From Saccharina japonica (taxonomy: Eukaryota > Sar > Phaeophyceae > Laminariales > Laminariaceae), in contig MEHQ01003444.1 of the NCBI GenBank assembly GCA_008828725.1, positions 1 through 64,000 of the forward strand: DNA of 64,000 nt, written 5' to 3'. The notes beneath the pieces were generated by a model. The model did not search any database. It was not told the origin of the DNA and saw only the letters and a list, made by a program, of their open reading frames with translations. Position 1 is the first letter of the stretch. Every line of letters starts with the position of its first letter. The translations under genes were made by a program, and so were the position numbers. Below are positions 24,181-36,210 of this stretch, piece after piece.

Positions 24181-24951
24181 GACAGCTCTGTGTTGCGAGG
24201 ATCAACTGCGCGAGTGAGGATTCCAGTTCCCTCCCATCTATCCTTTCGCGTCTTTGTGGAAACCCGTAGTCCTTCTCATCATAGGCACGCACTCCAACCC
24301 TGCCCTTTTCCGCACCCCACTCTTGCAGAACCCTCGAGGTCCCCGCGCCTGGAAACACGCCTCATCTCAGCTGGGGTCCTGCCGGCCCCCCATTCCAAGG
24401 GCAACAGCATCACGATGCCTTCTGACGCCCCAAATCGGGCCGCGGAGACCGGCATCACGACCAATCCGAGAGGCAGGGGTCGGCAACGACGCACATATTA
24501 CGATGCGTCCTCCAGCACAGGATCTCACGGCGGCCCCGGGTCCATTGCGTGGGGTACCTGTTGCAAGCGCCGGCGGTAATCAAGCATCGGCCGTGTTCGT
24601 TGTATAGGTATAACAGGCGGATATTGATGCTATATAGGTCTTCGGTTGTTTGGGGCGTCATTTATCCTGCGGTATTGTGCTTCCACGGCGCGCTCGTGGA
24701 GTACGTTAAGGGGGCGGTGGTTCCCTCAGCGAAGACTCCCGGTTTTGTATAGTAGCGGCGTGCTTATTTCGACCGGTCTATTCGCAATTATCTTCTGATT
24801 TTTTTGGGAAATTTGGTGTACCGTGAAAATCGAACTATTTTTTAAAAACAACTTGAAAAAAGACCGATGTGATTATGCACCAGTTCCCAGCAGTACGAGT
24901 ACGTAGCAGCACGACACACACGGTGCCGTCACCCCAGCAATCCTCTTGATC
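24181..24951. other. Downstream of the membrane-protein gene; nothing recognised
   Basis: Probably includes the 3' untranslated region of the gene ending at 24180. Open frames on both strands show no domain. Confidence 0.3.
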
Positions 24952-25131
24952 ATGGCCGACGGTCAGTCGCAAGCGGCCAAGCGCTCAAAGGCCGAGGGTG
25001 GTCCGTCGGCTTCCCTCTCGGGCGGTGCTTCCTCTCCCGCAGCCGGAAGAAGAGTAGGAGACGAGATGCTTCCCGACAGGTTGTGCAAAAAAGCCCCAAG
25101 GAAAGCCGAGGGACACATGAAGCATTTTTGA
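24952..25131 (+). CDS. Unrecognised ORF, possible gene start or fragment
   Basis: Starts ATGGCCGACGGTCAG (MADGQSQAAKRSKAEGG), hydrophilic and Ser/Ala/Gly/Lys-rich. It ends at a TGA just after CATTTT. A shift by one base at that T run would open a further stretch up to a candidate donor CAG|GTAGGT at about 25233, so this could be a first exon with a frame error or an old gene fragment. No domain is recognisable. CAG-rich sequence lies upstream. Confidence 0.3.
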   Translation: MADGQSQAAKRSKAEGGPSASLSGGASSPAAGRRVGDEMLPDRLCKKAPRKAEGHMKHF

Positions 25132-25234
25132 GAAGATGGAAAGCATGGTGTGCCCCTGTCCAGCGACGATGAGAGCCCTGACGGTTGCAGCGGAGCGTGT
25201 TGTACGAGCGGTGGTACCCTCTTTGTGCGTGTGT

Positions 25235-26690
25235 ACTGTCCAGGTAGGTACCGCTGCCGAGTGCGTCAAAAGATAAATTGTACGTACGGTTTTGAGGCCT
25301 GGTTTGTCTTTGTATTTTGCTCTTTTGGTACTTTCTACGTACGTACGTACACATCCTTCCGGATACTCGTACGCATTGAACATCAAAAGTTACATTATTG
25401 TTCAGAGTACAAGTTAGTACGTAGTAGTACCAAATATATTGTAACATCATACGAGTACCTGGCTATATATATAGGTATGTATGTACGTACGTACATATGT
25501 ATAAATATGTACATGTATAGATGATGTGTCTTCGTTTTTTTCTGTATACGACCAGATGTTTATGTATACATATTATACTTCGTACGATACCTCGTACAGC
25601 AGCAGGAGTTGTATATATGAGTATGCATATTATCAATAGTATATACCAGGTATAGTATATACCATGTATACAAGGCTTGCTGGGAAAATCAGGTAGCGGG
25701 AGACACGGAAAACTAACGAACATAAAAAAGGCATACTGCGATCAATAATGCACGGACAGGTAAGGTCGTCCAGTGAATACTAATAATCACCCTCTTGGAA
25801 AATGCATACATGAAAAAACCTTCATAAAAAAAACGATCTCCCCCGCGTAAATATCGAGTGCACCCTCCCTCCCCCCTCACCCCCCCCACCCCCCCGATAC
25901 CCTCACCATTCATAGAACAACGAGGCACACGAACAACGGAACGAAGAGTCGATCACAGACAACAGATGAAAAACTCTTGACACTATAAGTGCTACTGTAG
26001 TGTTATACTTGTACGTGAATCTATTTTGTTTTTGGGGTGGGCACTCTACCTAATGTTCATGTATATGTACAGCAGAGCGCTGTATGAAGGGCTCTCCGGG
26101 CAGAATCCCGACTGCGCAATATTACTAGGGACCATAGTTAACAGGACCTATGGTTGACACAAAAAACTACATATTTACCTGTTTTTACACACAATATGTG
26201 GTCCTATTTACTATGGTCCTCCGGAATTGTTGGATTTTCGGAAATTTGCGATGCAAAAGAATTAGTAGATGCCCCCCTGCGGCTGTGTTGCATACACTTG
26301 CAGGACCCGCCCCCCATTCCCCACACGAGTGCGACTACTGTAGAAACTTGTTAAACCCCCGCGCAATATATCCTCTCTCGACATCCTTCCCGGCCCCCGC
26401 GTACAGGGTGCTTGGCCGCCACAAGGAGAAGATCAACGGACGCGATAACTTGCCTATGTTCTTGCGGCCACGGTTCGGAACAACCTGCAGTACCAGGCGG
26501 CGTAGGGGATAGGGTGTACGGGGGGCGGCAACCTGTTCCTGAGTGAAGCGCATAGCAGCGGCAAATATTGATGAATGGCATGCTTTGCTTTGTGTCGACA
26601 AGCAAGCCTGTACAAAAGGTGTTGCTTGAGTGTAGAAACAAAGATTGTCGGAATTTACTTCGTTTGCTATGATCGAACTTGCTTTTTTAC
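25235..26690. other. No recognisable gene
   Basis: AT-rich with many TACGTAC and TATATA strings (25330-25680) and a C-rich tract at 25860-25905. Nothing else recognised. Confidence 0.35.
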
Positions 26691-26694
26691 AGGC

Positions 26695-27445
26695 CGTGGG
26701 CAATCTTTCGTCGTCAAGATAGTTTGCCGAATGTGTCGAACCCACTGAGGACCGCAGCGCGAAACATAGTGTTTCGGCCTGTTGTTTTCGGGGTGGACAG
26801 GACTGTACATACTAATGCCGGTATGAATTTCTCGCTTTTCACGTGTGAAAGCACATTTTTTATGTCGAATCTAATTTTGCAGAAAATCATTTTGTTTTTC
26901 GTCGCACGGTTTGGAATAACGTCTACAATATAGGTTCCGAGATTCGCCTAGACGCCAGCTATATTTCGTCTTCAAGGTAGTTTGCCGAATGTGTCGAAGT
27001 AACGGATAACAGCAGCGCCGAAAACAGTGTAATGGCCTGTTTTTTGTCTGGGTGGGCAAGACTATACATACTGAAGCCGGTACTGAAATTCTCTGTCCCG
27101 CAACGTCCGTACGTACAAACAAGCCGCATGTTCGTGGATTCCTCTAGATGTCAGCTATCTTTCTGCAGCGAGTTGCTTTCACTAATATACAAAACCCAAG
27201 AGAACAGCAGAGCCAAAGATAGTGTATTGGCACTTTTTGTCGGTGTTGTACGAGGCTATGTATACTAAATTCAGTACACTATTTCGGATTTCTGGAGCGG
27301 AAAAGGTCAATATTACGTGAAAGCTAGGTTTGCGGTATTGCAATTATGAACCCCGCTGCGTCACGAATTACGCAAGCTTAGTATGTTCCCGTATTCGTCT
27401 AGACGTCAGCTATCTTTCTTCCACAAGGTCCGTCGCCGAAGCGGT
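26695..27445 (+). repeat. Four degenerate tandem copies, ~170-270 bp spacing
   Basis: The string TTCGTCTAGACGTCAGCTAT then CTTTCTTC...AAGGTAGTTTGCCGAATGTG recurs in variants at about 26695, 26943, 27137 and 27392, each followed by a block with AGTGTA(A/T)TGGC and GTATACTAA-like strings. Old duplications, not in a common frame. Confidence 0.5.
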
Positions 27446-29190
27446 ACAACTCACGGAGAAGAACGCCTTCCAAAACACTCCCTTTTGCGTGCGGAGGTCC
27501 GACTACCCGAACCTGCGCAAAAAAGCCTCAAACACAATCGAACACCAAAACCAGGATTTCTACTGCTGTGCATCGCATCGCGCCCCAGTTTCGCAGCAGG
27601 TGGCCTTGCAGAGCCCTTTGCTGCGATATGGTTCAAAGTCGCCGGTGAAAGGCATGTGTAGAGTCGTTTGCGGGGCGGGAAATGTACACGAGGCGTCTCG
27701 TACCTCCGGCGGGCCCCTAAGGGCTTATTTGGACCCAAATACAACATTCTGTACCCAAAGAGTGCTTGTACGTGACCGAATGAAGGTTTGCGGGCAGCCG
27801 ATCAGCTTCCCACAAGGCAACGGTGCCTTGAACACACTAAGCTGTGAGTGGGACTCTACCTAGGGCGCCCAGCCCCTAATGGGGTCTCTATCGTGCAGGG
27901 CGCTAAGCCCCGGCCAGGGCCGGTCGGACCCAAAAATGAGAGCCCACCGGTTCTCAACACATAGCGCACCAAAAACAGCCAAATTTCAGCAGGCGCCTTG
28001 ATTTGGGTAGTTGGTAGTCCCCTCACCTTGTGGAGTCGCCATGGTGCCGCAGACCCACGCCGTGCTGACCGCCCAAATAAGCCACCTAGCGATACCCATA
28101 GGTCTGCGTCGATTTTTGTTTAATATCAGGTACGTGCCAGCCTTTCATTGGGCGGAAAGTTGACAGTCCCGTTTCGAAACCGTAAAAAATATATATATTT
28201 TTTTGGTCGAAAAATTGAAAGCGGGACCCAGGGGATGGTCGACAGCCACCGCGGCCTTAATACACGGGAATGCCTAGTGTTCGTTGTGCGAGGAACAATA
28301 TATGTGTACCAGAACAGATAAAACGAAGAACAGAATATGTCGCAAGAGAGTGCGAGAATAGGAGTTGGTGACAGAGTTGTTGAGTGATTGGGAGTCGGTA
28401 TATGTTGTTGTTGGTGTTGTTGTTATACCTGAGGGTGTGTTTTGATTCCCTATGTATTACCTGTTCGCAAGCAAGGAGAAGCCGTACACATCTATTTGAG
28501 ATGCGTGGTGCACTTGTTAAGACATACGACTGTTTGGGACTGATGTCGAATGGTTATTTAGCGCGCGCCTTAGCGTGTTTGGTTGTACTGGTGGTGCGTG
28601 CTACACCCGCTATTGTGTGTAAGAACACGTGGGATTAGTGTGACAGAGAACACACGTATGAACAGTTAGATATGTTTGAGCTAGGAAACGAGAGCTCAGG
28701 TGTTGTGGCGGGGACGGGGGTCGAGGACAAGCAGCTGCAGAACTGGCCCCACACTAATTCCAAGTACTGTGTCCCCAGAAGCGAGGGTTGGAGGTCCAAA
28801 ATGTTACGATGGCACAGCAATAGAGCCAAGCTTTTTGTTTACTAATGGGTCAAAGGTCACGGGGCATGTGAATGACTGCAGCCGCGACTAAGCAACTGAC
28901 AAGTATTGCTGAAGCTTGATCACTAGTGGTTCATGTTACGTACGTGGCATTGAGTGCGGTACGCGACTACAGCAGTATACGAATCTCGGTCCAGGCTCAC
29001 CATCGTGCGTCGGGCAAGATGTGTAACGTTTATTCTAAGATACTACTGTACATGCACTACAAACGCAAAAATGGACACGCTTCGCGCGCCTTATTATTTC
29101 GTATTTGGGTGCGCCAAGCGAAGACTGTATAGATGGCGGTCCATGTGGACTGTACAACCACTCCATGAAAAAAAGGTTTACTCGCTGAAC
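27446..29190. other. No recognisable gene
   Basis: One plus-strand open frame (27330-27863) crosses the left part but has no recognised domain and could be chance. TGTTGTTG-rich sequence occurs around 28400. No repeat family stands out. Confidence 0.3.
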
Positions 29191-29239
29191 CTCCTTTGTC
29201 CCATCGGTGAGGAACGCGGGCTTCACAAACTTCAGCCCA

Positions 29240-30560
29240 CCAATGGCGTACCCGCAGCAGGGGTTCTCACACCGTAAAGAGCGTCATGAATCCGGGGAGG
29301 CCACCGTTTTCGTCCTCGGTCTGCTGGAGTTTCAAATGTGGGATCTGGGGACGGCACCAAGTATATCGTCCCCGGGTGGCGCTACCTGTATTTTCGAGCC
29401 CCAGCTAATCAGTGATCAGCCGGCGGGGCTGGGGTTTCCACATCGTGCGGGGCGGTGTCGACCGGGGAGATCGCCATTTTCGTTCGCGGTGTGTAAGATT
29501 TGTAAATGTATGGAAGTGTTCATGATGCGGGGATGATAATGTATCCTCCCCGGGTGGCGCTGGCCCCCCGAATCTCAGCTAATCAGCTATGAGCCAGTGG
29601 GGTTCGGGTTTCCAAAACGTACAAAGCGGCATCGACTCGGGGGATAGCCGTTTTCACCCCCGTGTGGTCGGATTTGTAGATGTACGGACGGATTCATGGC
29701 CCGGCCATGGCGCGTTACCATCGCAGGGTGGCGTTGTCCCTGCGAACCTCAGTCACTTAGAGATGGAGCCAGGAGTGGGGTTGGGGTTCCATACCGTTCG
29801 GGGCGATATCGACCCTAGGGAACACATATTACATACCCAGTTTGTCGGAGTGGTAATGCATGGAGGGATTCATTATCCGGCGATAGACCCTTATCCTTCC
29901 CGCGTGCGGCATACGCTCAACGCTACCTCAGCAAGTCAGTCATAGAACCAGTGGGGTTGGGGTTTACCCTCCGTGCGGGGTGGTGTCGACACGGGGGAAC
30001 TCGGTTTTCGTCCCCGGGTTGTTGGAGTTGTAGATGTACGGAGGGACTTCCGAACCGGGGATAGGGCCCTATCGTCCCGGATGGCGCTGGCTATTTCGAG
30101 CGCCAGCCGATCAGAAATCGGCCGGTGGGGTTGAAGGTTGGATTTTCCACACCGTGCGGGGTGGTATCGATCCGGGGGATGAAAGTGTTTATGATGCGGG
30201 GATGGAATTTTATCCTACCCGGGTAGCGCTGGCTCCCCGAACTTAATTCAGTTAGTGATAGAGCCGGTGGGGTTGGAGTTTTCAAACCGTACACGGCGGT
30301 ATCGACCCGGGGGATCAATTTGTTGGCCCCGGGTTGACGGAGTTGATGTATTATCCGGGGCTAAGACCTTATTATCCCTGCGTGCGGCGGTTCCTCAGGG
30401 GTATGCGGTCCACTTAGCGATAGAGCCAGTGGGGTTGGAGTTTCCACACCTTTCGGGGCGAGTTTGACCCGGGGGAACCCGGATTTTGCCCCCGAGTTGT
30501 TGTATTTGTAGATGTACGGAAGGATTTCCGATCTGGGGATGGGACTCCATTGTTCCTGAG
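29240..30560. repeat. Degenerate tandem array, unit ~145-180 bp
   Basis: About eight diverged copies of a unit running AGTGGGGTTGGGGTTTCCAC...CGGGGCGGTATCGACCCGGG...GTTGGAGTTGTAGATGTACG...TATCGTCCCGGGTGGCGCTG. Unit starts can be followed at about 29427, 29597, 29775, 29950, 30125, 30270 and 30430, with a weaker first copy near 29250. Spacing is not a multiple of three and varies, so the open frames it generates are not a gene. The minus strand of the last copy abuts a reverse-transcriptase-like peptide (30523-30645). Confidence 0.7.
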
Positions 30561-30645
30561 TAAAGACAACCGTCTTGCCCGGGTTGAGGTGTATCCCCCT
30601 CGCTGTTAGCTCTCGCTCGAGGAAAGACTTGAAAGAAGCGGTCAC
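30523..30645 (-). pseudogene. Reverse-transcriptase fragment
   Basis: A minus-strand frame reads SFKSFLERELTARGIHLNPG followed by KTVV. The pattern L..RGI.LNPGKT(V/A) is typical of the segment just after the catalytic aspartates in non-LTR and related reverse transcriptases. Only about 40 residues remain: no catalytic YADD-like motif upstream, and downstream sequence dissolves into the tandem array at 29240-30560. Probably a dead retroelement piece; the array unit may derive from sequence next to it. Assigned from the motif alone. Confidence 0.4.
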
Positions 30646-30739
30646 TGCCGAAACTGAACAAAAAAATAATCGCTACTAATCTGCTCGTTGTTCGGCCGCA
30701 TGAGTCACACAAGTCTAGAGGTGGATCATTCGGCATTGT

Positions 30740-31605
30740 CGTGTGCTGAGAAAAAAACTAGGGTGAACTCCCTAAATGTGCTGCGACTCGTGTTTTACTT
30801 AGGAGAACCTTGCCTGTTTAAAATGACAATAACGCTCTACTGTCCTCCTACGTGAAGATGAAATGGGATTGTATCGATCGCCTTAGTAATCCACTCCAGT
30901 GCCGCATATTGGTATGTCCGTATTATTTCGTGTGTTTGCGTTCTGGCGCCCGGTCTCTCTGTCATCTATCTCATGGACGCCTTGGTCGTTGGCGCCGTGG
31001 TGAGTACGTTCACACACAAATGGCTGCTTGGCAAGGCTTGCCTAGAACCTCGGCATCTGGGCGTGCAGTATTCGTTACGCGGGCCAACCACGGTTGAAAC
31101 GGCCTGGCGATTCATGCCGTTGGCGTTGTGACAAACACCCTTTGTGGGTTTATGTCATCATAAGGTTTCCGACGTATCGGACGACATGCGCACACGTCGT
31201 AAATCTACGATTTTAAACATACATACGTATCTCCGATTTGATCAAACGTGGTACTCATGAGAGTCTATGCAGATGTCGCACAATTCCAGGACTTGGCTGA
31301 AAGCACTGACAAACGACCCCGCAAGTGTGATCTTGTTTCCACAGAAGAGGCGTGTTGTAAAAGCATTACCCCGGGCTGGGTAATCGATCGACCTTTCACC
31401 GCCGCCGCTCAGTATGTAACACCTCCACATTCGGCATCGTCTGCAGGATCTCACTTCGAACCTTTCTTTCATAGAAACGCTTGCGTGTGCGTTCCTACGA
31501 ATATATCGCACTATTTCCCTGGCTCGCCAGGTATTGCAACGAAGCGGATAGGTCAACATACATACGGCCGTAGTCGGTACCGACGTCCTAAAGATCCCAC
31601 CGTTC
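30740..31605. other. No recognisable gene
   Basis: No domain in any frame. GGGCTGGGTAATCGATCGACC at about 31373 weakly resembles GGGTTGGGTAATCGATACTT at about 31638, suggesting an old duplication. Confidence 0.3.
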
Positions 31606-31935
31606 AGAGGGGGGAGAGTGTTATATTGACAACTCTGGGTTGGGTAATCGATACTTACCCCTATAGCTCAGCACATAACACCTTAACAGGCGGCAGTATA
31701 GGTACTACATTGGGCAGCGAGAATCGCATGATTGTGTCGACGCTGGATCTGTTTTGCCGGATGCATTTAATTTCGATTTCCAGGCTATTTGTTTCCTCCC
31801 TCGGGATGTTGTGTTTTCCACAAGGTTGCGTTTGCGCGCGCATACCAAGCCTCAACGGAACTTTTGTTCGTGTGATACCCGCTACTATAATACGACATTG
31901 TTCCCGACCCGCGATTCAGTAGGCTACGAGTTACT
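31606..31935 (+). mobile_element. Possible polypurine tract and 3' LTR edge
   Basis: AGAGGGGGGAGAG (31606-31618) is directly followed by TGTTATATTGACAACTCTGG. This is the layout of a retrotransposon polypurine tract and the start (TG) of a 3' LTR. No second LTR copy is found in the window, no clear right end is defined, and no RNase H or integrase sequence is recognisable upstream. Confidence 0.25.
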
Positions 31936-33464
31936 GCTGCTGTAGCAAAGTACCTACACCAAGAAGAGGGATACGTACGGATAACTGGTACGTAGAGATG
32001 GCAGACAAAATCATCTACACTATATAATTGGCAGTATGATAGTGGGATATGCGGCGTGACCACTGTGTATTAGTTCTTTTCCGGTAGTACGTAAGTTGGA
32101 GCACGTGGCACGCGAAGGCACGCTTCAAGAGATTTCATCGGAGGATTAACGAATAACAGAGTGTCTACTGTAGTTTGACACCAAATGGCGACTTCCGCGA
32201 GCGAACATCAAGGGACATTGCGTGCTATGGGTAGGGCAGTACAATGACGCGTAGGCTACAGCTATACCTGTAGAAGGTGTGCCTGGTGTCTTGCAGAGTT
32301 GGTCGAAGACGGTATCGCCCATCTCGTTCAGTGTTTTCGTTCTCTTTTTCGCTCATAGCTCTCATTTATCATTTTGTCTTCATTTTGACCTAGAGGCGCC
32401 ACTTTTGAACACTATACATGTGTTCGAAGCTCACAATCCTGTCTAGCAGCGGCTCGTGCCAAAGATTCCGGACTGGCACGTCCACCACAACGCCAGATGC
32501 GGACACTCTACTAACGTCGTCTGAAGGAATAACGACCACACATGTCTAAGCGGGGTTCATTCTCCCAATAACGAGAAGCACACTCCTCGCCTAGTGTCAA
32601 CGTTTCTCCTCTTCATTAGAAAACATACCTCGTATGATTCTGCAAGTAAACAGCAAGAAAGCACGCGTACCGGCATCATTCGTCCTCGATGGTTCAAGCA
32701 CAGAGTTGGCGAGACAACACATAGCAGAAACGGAACTGCAAACTACATGCATAGGCAACTTCTACTATCATCGTGGGAGCTTGTTGTGTGGTTTTTCGGT
32801 GTGACAAGCAGTGCTTTCATAACCTGCGATCAACCGGTCACAACTGAAAGTAGACAGTTTGCGACGAACAAGAGTTTATTTAATTAAAACGTCGCCAACG
32901 ACTAAATCAAGCGGCAAACGGTGTAGCCAATGGCTGGTGTGAGACGCGTCCCGACGGCAACCTATCGAAGGGGGAGGGCACTACTGTAAGTGGATCAGCA
33001 GTCGCAGAACGGCCGGCCGCTTGACGCGCAGGCAACGCTAGCTCCATACAAAGTTATCACCTCCCTGTCATTGCTACTCGTCGAAACCAAGCGTTGACTA
33101 CACGTGAATACATCCTCATGCCCCAAAACAAGGACCTCGCGCGTTCTGCCGCCTACGGCCGACATGAAGAGGCACTGAAAAATCCCGATATGTTCTACAC
33201 GTACGTATGATATATACGCACTTGAAAAAATATGACAACACAGTAGGTGACACCCCGTTGACACTAGCTTTTGTGGACCATTCACCCCCAGGCACACGGT
33301 AGCTACAAGTGCCGATCACTCAGCGCAAGCCAGTGTTGAAGTCGAGGCGCGTCTCTGAATGTCGATGTGCGAAAGCACATGGTCACGCCGCGCCTATGGA
33401 AACGAACAACTACTACTGGAGACGACTATGTACCGGTTGTGGTTTCGATTATTCTGGGGGGGGA
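31936..33464. other. No recognisable gene
   Basis: Mixed composition; no domain-bearing frame, RNA gene or clear repeat seen. Confidence 0.35.
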
Positions 33465-33576
33465 AACCAGCAGATACTACATAAGAAACCTGCAACGCCC
33501 TGCCTCGCAGGGACGTAGCAGGTTTCTCATACAGTGTTCCTTTGCTTTCCCGAATGAACAATTCGTCGCCCGATAC
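33465..33576 (+). repeat. Structured repeat with conserved hairpin, copy 1
   Basis: AACCAGCAGATAC...ACGCCCTGC...CAGTGTTCCTTTGCTTTCCC then GAA...TTCGTCGCCCGATAC aligns with 43482-43592. It contains a long hairpin: outer stem GAAACCTGC (33485-33493) with GCAGGTTTC (33518-33526), inner stem CCCTGC (33498-33503) with GCAGGG (33507-33512), 3-base loop. The other copy keeps the fold with different bases. Confidence 0.65.
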
Positions 33577-34121
33577 AAGTACTTTGTACATTATAACTAC
33601 CAAGTACTGCGCAGTACATCCAAGGTACACCACCAAACTCTTTTTAATAAAATAAATACCTGCTCCGAGCACATGTATGAAGTTTTAACTACTATACGGG
33701 GTACTAATGTATTAAGGACAGTTTATCCTCCCGAGAAAACAGCTTCCTCTGCCAATATCATCAACGTTTATCCTCTTCCACCAAATGCATCAAGATTCCT
33801 CTTCTAGAAGAAAATAAGCTTTTCTGTCTTGGTCGATGGACCCACCTCCCGCAACTGCTACAGTACAGCAGTGTTTCGGGGAGGAGGGAAGAGAAACACC
33901 AAGGACTCGTAGATAATCCGTCCTCCGGGTACAGTCCAAACGTCCCCGTCACTTTGCCGATGTCCACATGATGAGCCGCCTTTCACCGACTTTGGATTAA
34001 AATCTCCCACCGCAGGGCATCCTGTTGTTCGACGCGACACGTTCAGGTAGGGGGCTGCCTTGTCAGGGGAATGCACGGATCGGACGCAACAGGTCGCGCA
34101 CCATCTATTACGGAGGATCAT
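33577..34121. other. No recognisable gene
   Basis: Nothing with a recognisable domain or repeat structure. Confidence 0.3.
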
Positions 34122-34370
34122 AGCATAAATAAGGAATAATACCAAACATTGGTAGTACAAATAAGGAATAGGACCAAACATTGGTAGTAAAAATAAGGAA
34201 TAGGCCCAAACATTGGTATTAATAGTAAAAATAAGGAATAGGACCAAACATTGGTATTAATAGTAAAAATAAGGAATAGGACCAAACATTGGTAGTAAAA
34301 ATAAGGAATAGGACCAAACATTGGTAGTAAAAGTAAGGAATAGGACCAAACATTGGTAGCAAGAACAAGG
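34122..34370 (+). repeat. Tandem repeat, 32-bp unit with 38-bp variants
   Basis: AAGGAATAGGACCAAACATT then GGTAGTAAAAAT repeats with AAGGAATA at 34131, 34163, 34195, 34233, 34271, 34303 and (as AAGGAATAGG) 34335. Steps are 32, 32, 38, 38, 32, 32; the 38-bp units carry an extra 6 bp (TTAATAG-like). No unique spacers. Confidence 0.85.
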
Positions 34371-34419
34371 ACATGTGTGTACCGTAGGGTCTATTTTACT
34401 ATGGTTCCCCGTACTACTG

Positions 34420-34680
34420 CTGTAGTTGGCATGCACAGCTCTCTACGATAGAGGTAGCACTTTTGGCTGCTTTTTTTCTGAATGATCGGGCTCCTTAACC
34501 CAAATTCGTCGGACTTTCATTCTTGTGTTGCCATATTTTCCATAGTATACCTACAAGTAGCTCGTGGGATTGTGGGTCGGGTAGCACTTTTGGTTTCCTC
34601 CAAAATCGGTTTTCGGGTGAGATATGGAGCTCCTCGGATAAGGAGATCAGAAAAAAATCACGGTGCACCACTATCGTAGC
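34420..34680 (+). repeat. Dispersed ~240-bp repeat, copy 2
   Basis: Matches 22955-23195: GATAGAGGTAGCAC...TTGGCTG...GATCGGGCTCCTTAACCCAA then ATTCGTCGGACTTTC, ending CAGAAAAAAATCACGGTGCA then CCACTATCGTAGCAT. The ends CTACGATAG(A)GG and CC(A)CTATCGTAG are inverted, so this looks like a TIR-bearing MITE. Confidence 0.6.
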
Positions 34681-35040
34681 ATTCGTCCTCTGTGCTTTTA
34701 TCAGCAATGACGGGGGGAAACACGATGGCCGAAAAAGCTGCGGCGGCCAAACCTCGACCACGGCGGGTTCTGCGTAACATTAACCTACAGTAGAAGAAGA
34801 AATGACACGGCGCACGCGCAACGGCATATAGTAGACGAGAGACTCGATGTTGGGAGGGCGGTGCCATCATCCAACTCACCTATCGACGCAAAGTCACCTA
34901 CTTGGAGATTATCAGCCGTTTGCCCACTACTAGTGTTACACTGCTGTACACATCCGCTATAGATTACCCGCAAGTTTTTCTCCCGCAGAAATCGCCCGTG
35001 GACGTGTTGAGCTGCTGAACCTTTCGATTTTGTTCTTTAG

Positions 35041-35183
35041 ACGAGGAGGTCAGACTTCGGGCAGTCCGGCTTTGATCCTGACTTATAGTCCGTTTGATGA
35101 ACGTTTCACTTTACTGACACTTCCAGAATTTGAGTCCATCCAAACGATTGGCGTATCCCGCGGTTCCACAAAACATATACCAG
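35041..35183 (+). CDS. Possible internal exon of an unknown gene
   Basis: Bounded by a good acceptor (TTTTGTTCTTTAG) and a good donor (CCAG|GTAGGT). The open frame reads RGGQTSGSPALILTYSPFDE and on to IGVSRGSTKHIP, protein-like with hydrophobic patches. It would enter in phase 2 and leave in phase 1. I find no convincing partner exons, and the family is unknown; it could be a chance pair of splice-like sites. Confidence 0.25.
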
Positions 35184-35189
35184 GTAGGT

Positions 35190-36175
35190 TTTTATTTCTT
35201 TTCAAACCCTGTTTCAGACGGATAGACCTCCCTCATCGGAAATAATGTATTTGTTCTAGAGGCTATATTGCAAACCGTATGTTACTGATAGTATTCATAC
35301 GTCGGCGTTATGTTTGATGTGTCAAATGAGACAAATGAGTCAAATGAGGTACGAGGACCTCCTTTTTTTTCTTGTTTGACAGCGGAAACGAATAGATTTC
35401 GCCCAACATAATACGCGGGCACAATAAGTCTTTCTTTGTTCAACCACTGTTAAAGCGGGGAAATCGGACACAAACAAATGTATTTTTGAGTGCAGTTGGT
35501 TATGTTTTTATACCACTAATAACAGTAGAAACATTGATACGACAGATCTAAAGGGAATTAGGAATTAGACCACCCGATGGGGGTCGTCAACTTTTGCTTC
35601 TTAAGATATATAAAATCTGTGGCGCGATAACAATATTACTCGTGTGTCAAGCTCGTTGAAAACAAAAGCGGCCAAAACCGGTGAAGACATTGGAACCACA
35701 TAAAAAAAATAACATCTACCTGGCAGGAATTATTTAGTTTGTTTGGTGATGCGACATTGATCATCGATTTCCTTTTATTTGCGGAGTCAGCTGCATCTTG
35801 TCCTCACGGCGACGACAGCGGTTAACTCTTAAGACTGCGCAAGACCAAGTGGGTAGCCGGTGGAACAGTGGCAACAGGCGCGCCAAACTTATCCGAACGC
35901 CGAACGCGCATGCGGGATAACCAACTGTACAGGCGAATGCTACCGGTACTCTGTACGCTGTACACACCTGTCTCCGTCGTTGGCGCGTTTTTAAACGCCC
36001 GTGGCTTGGAGATAAAAGTCGGGCTTATAACGAGACGACAAAATAATCGCCTAAACTGCGCCAATCGCCGTCGTACATATCGTACGTATATGTGTGTTTA
36101 TATGTTTACTTTATAAAACACCGGACTAATAATTGGTACTGGTAGCTCATGTTCCTCCTTCAAGTTCTACGGCGG
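35190..36175. other. No recognisable gene
   Basis: Includes short tandem CAAATGAG strings (35325-35350). Other frames show nothing recognisable. Confidence 0.3.
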
Positions 36176-36176
36176 C

Positions 36177-36194
36177 ATATATATATATATATAT
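36177..36194. repeat. (AT)n microsatellite
   Basis: Nine AT dinucleotides, just past the stop codon of the minus-strand SMP-domain gene. Confidence 0.85.
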
Positions 36195-36210
36195 CGTGGT
36201 GATGATGTGC

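Noticed and set aside
27330..27863. 177-residue plus-strand open frame
   Set aside because: No recognised domain; a frame of this length is expected by chance somewhere in 64 kb at this composition.
31248..31922. 224-residue plus-strand open frame
   Set aside because: No domain, and it runs across the possible polypurine tract/LTR junction, which argues against a single protein.
34122..34370. CRISPR-like direct repeats
   Set aside because: Units follow one another without unique spacers, and the context is eukaryotic; a plain minisatellite.
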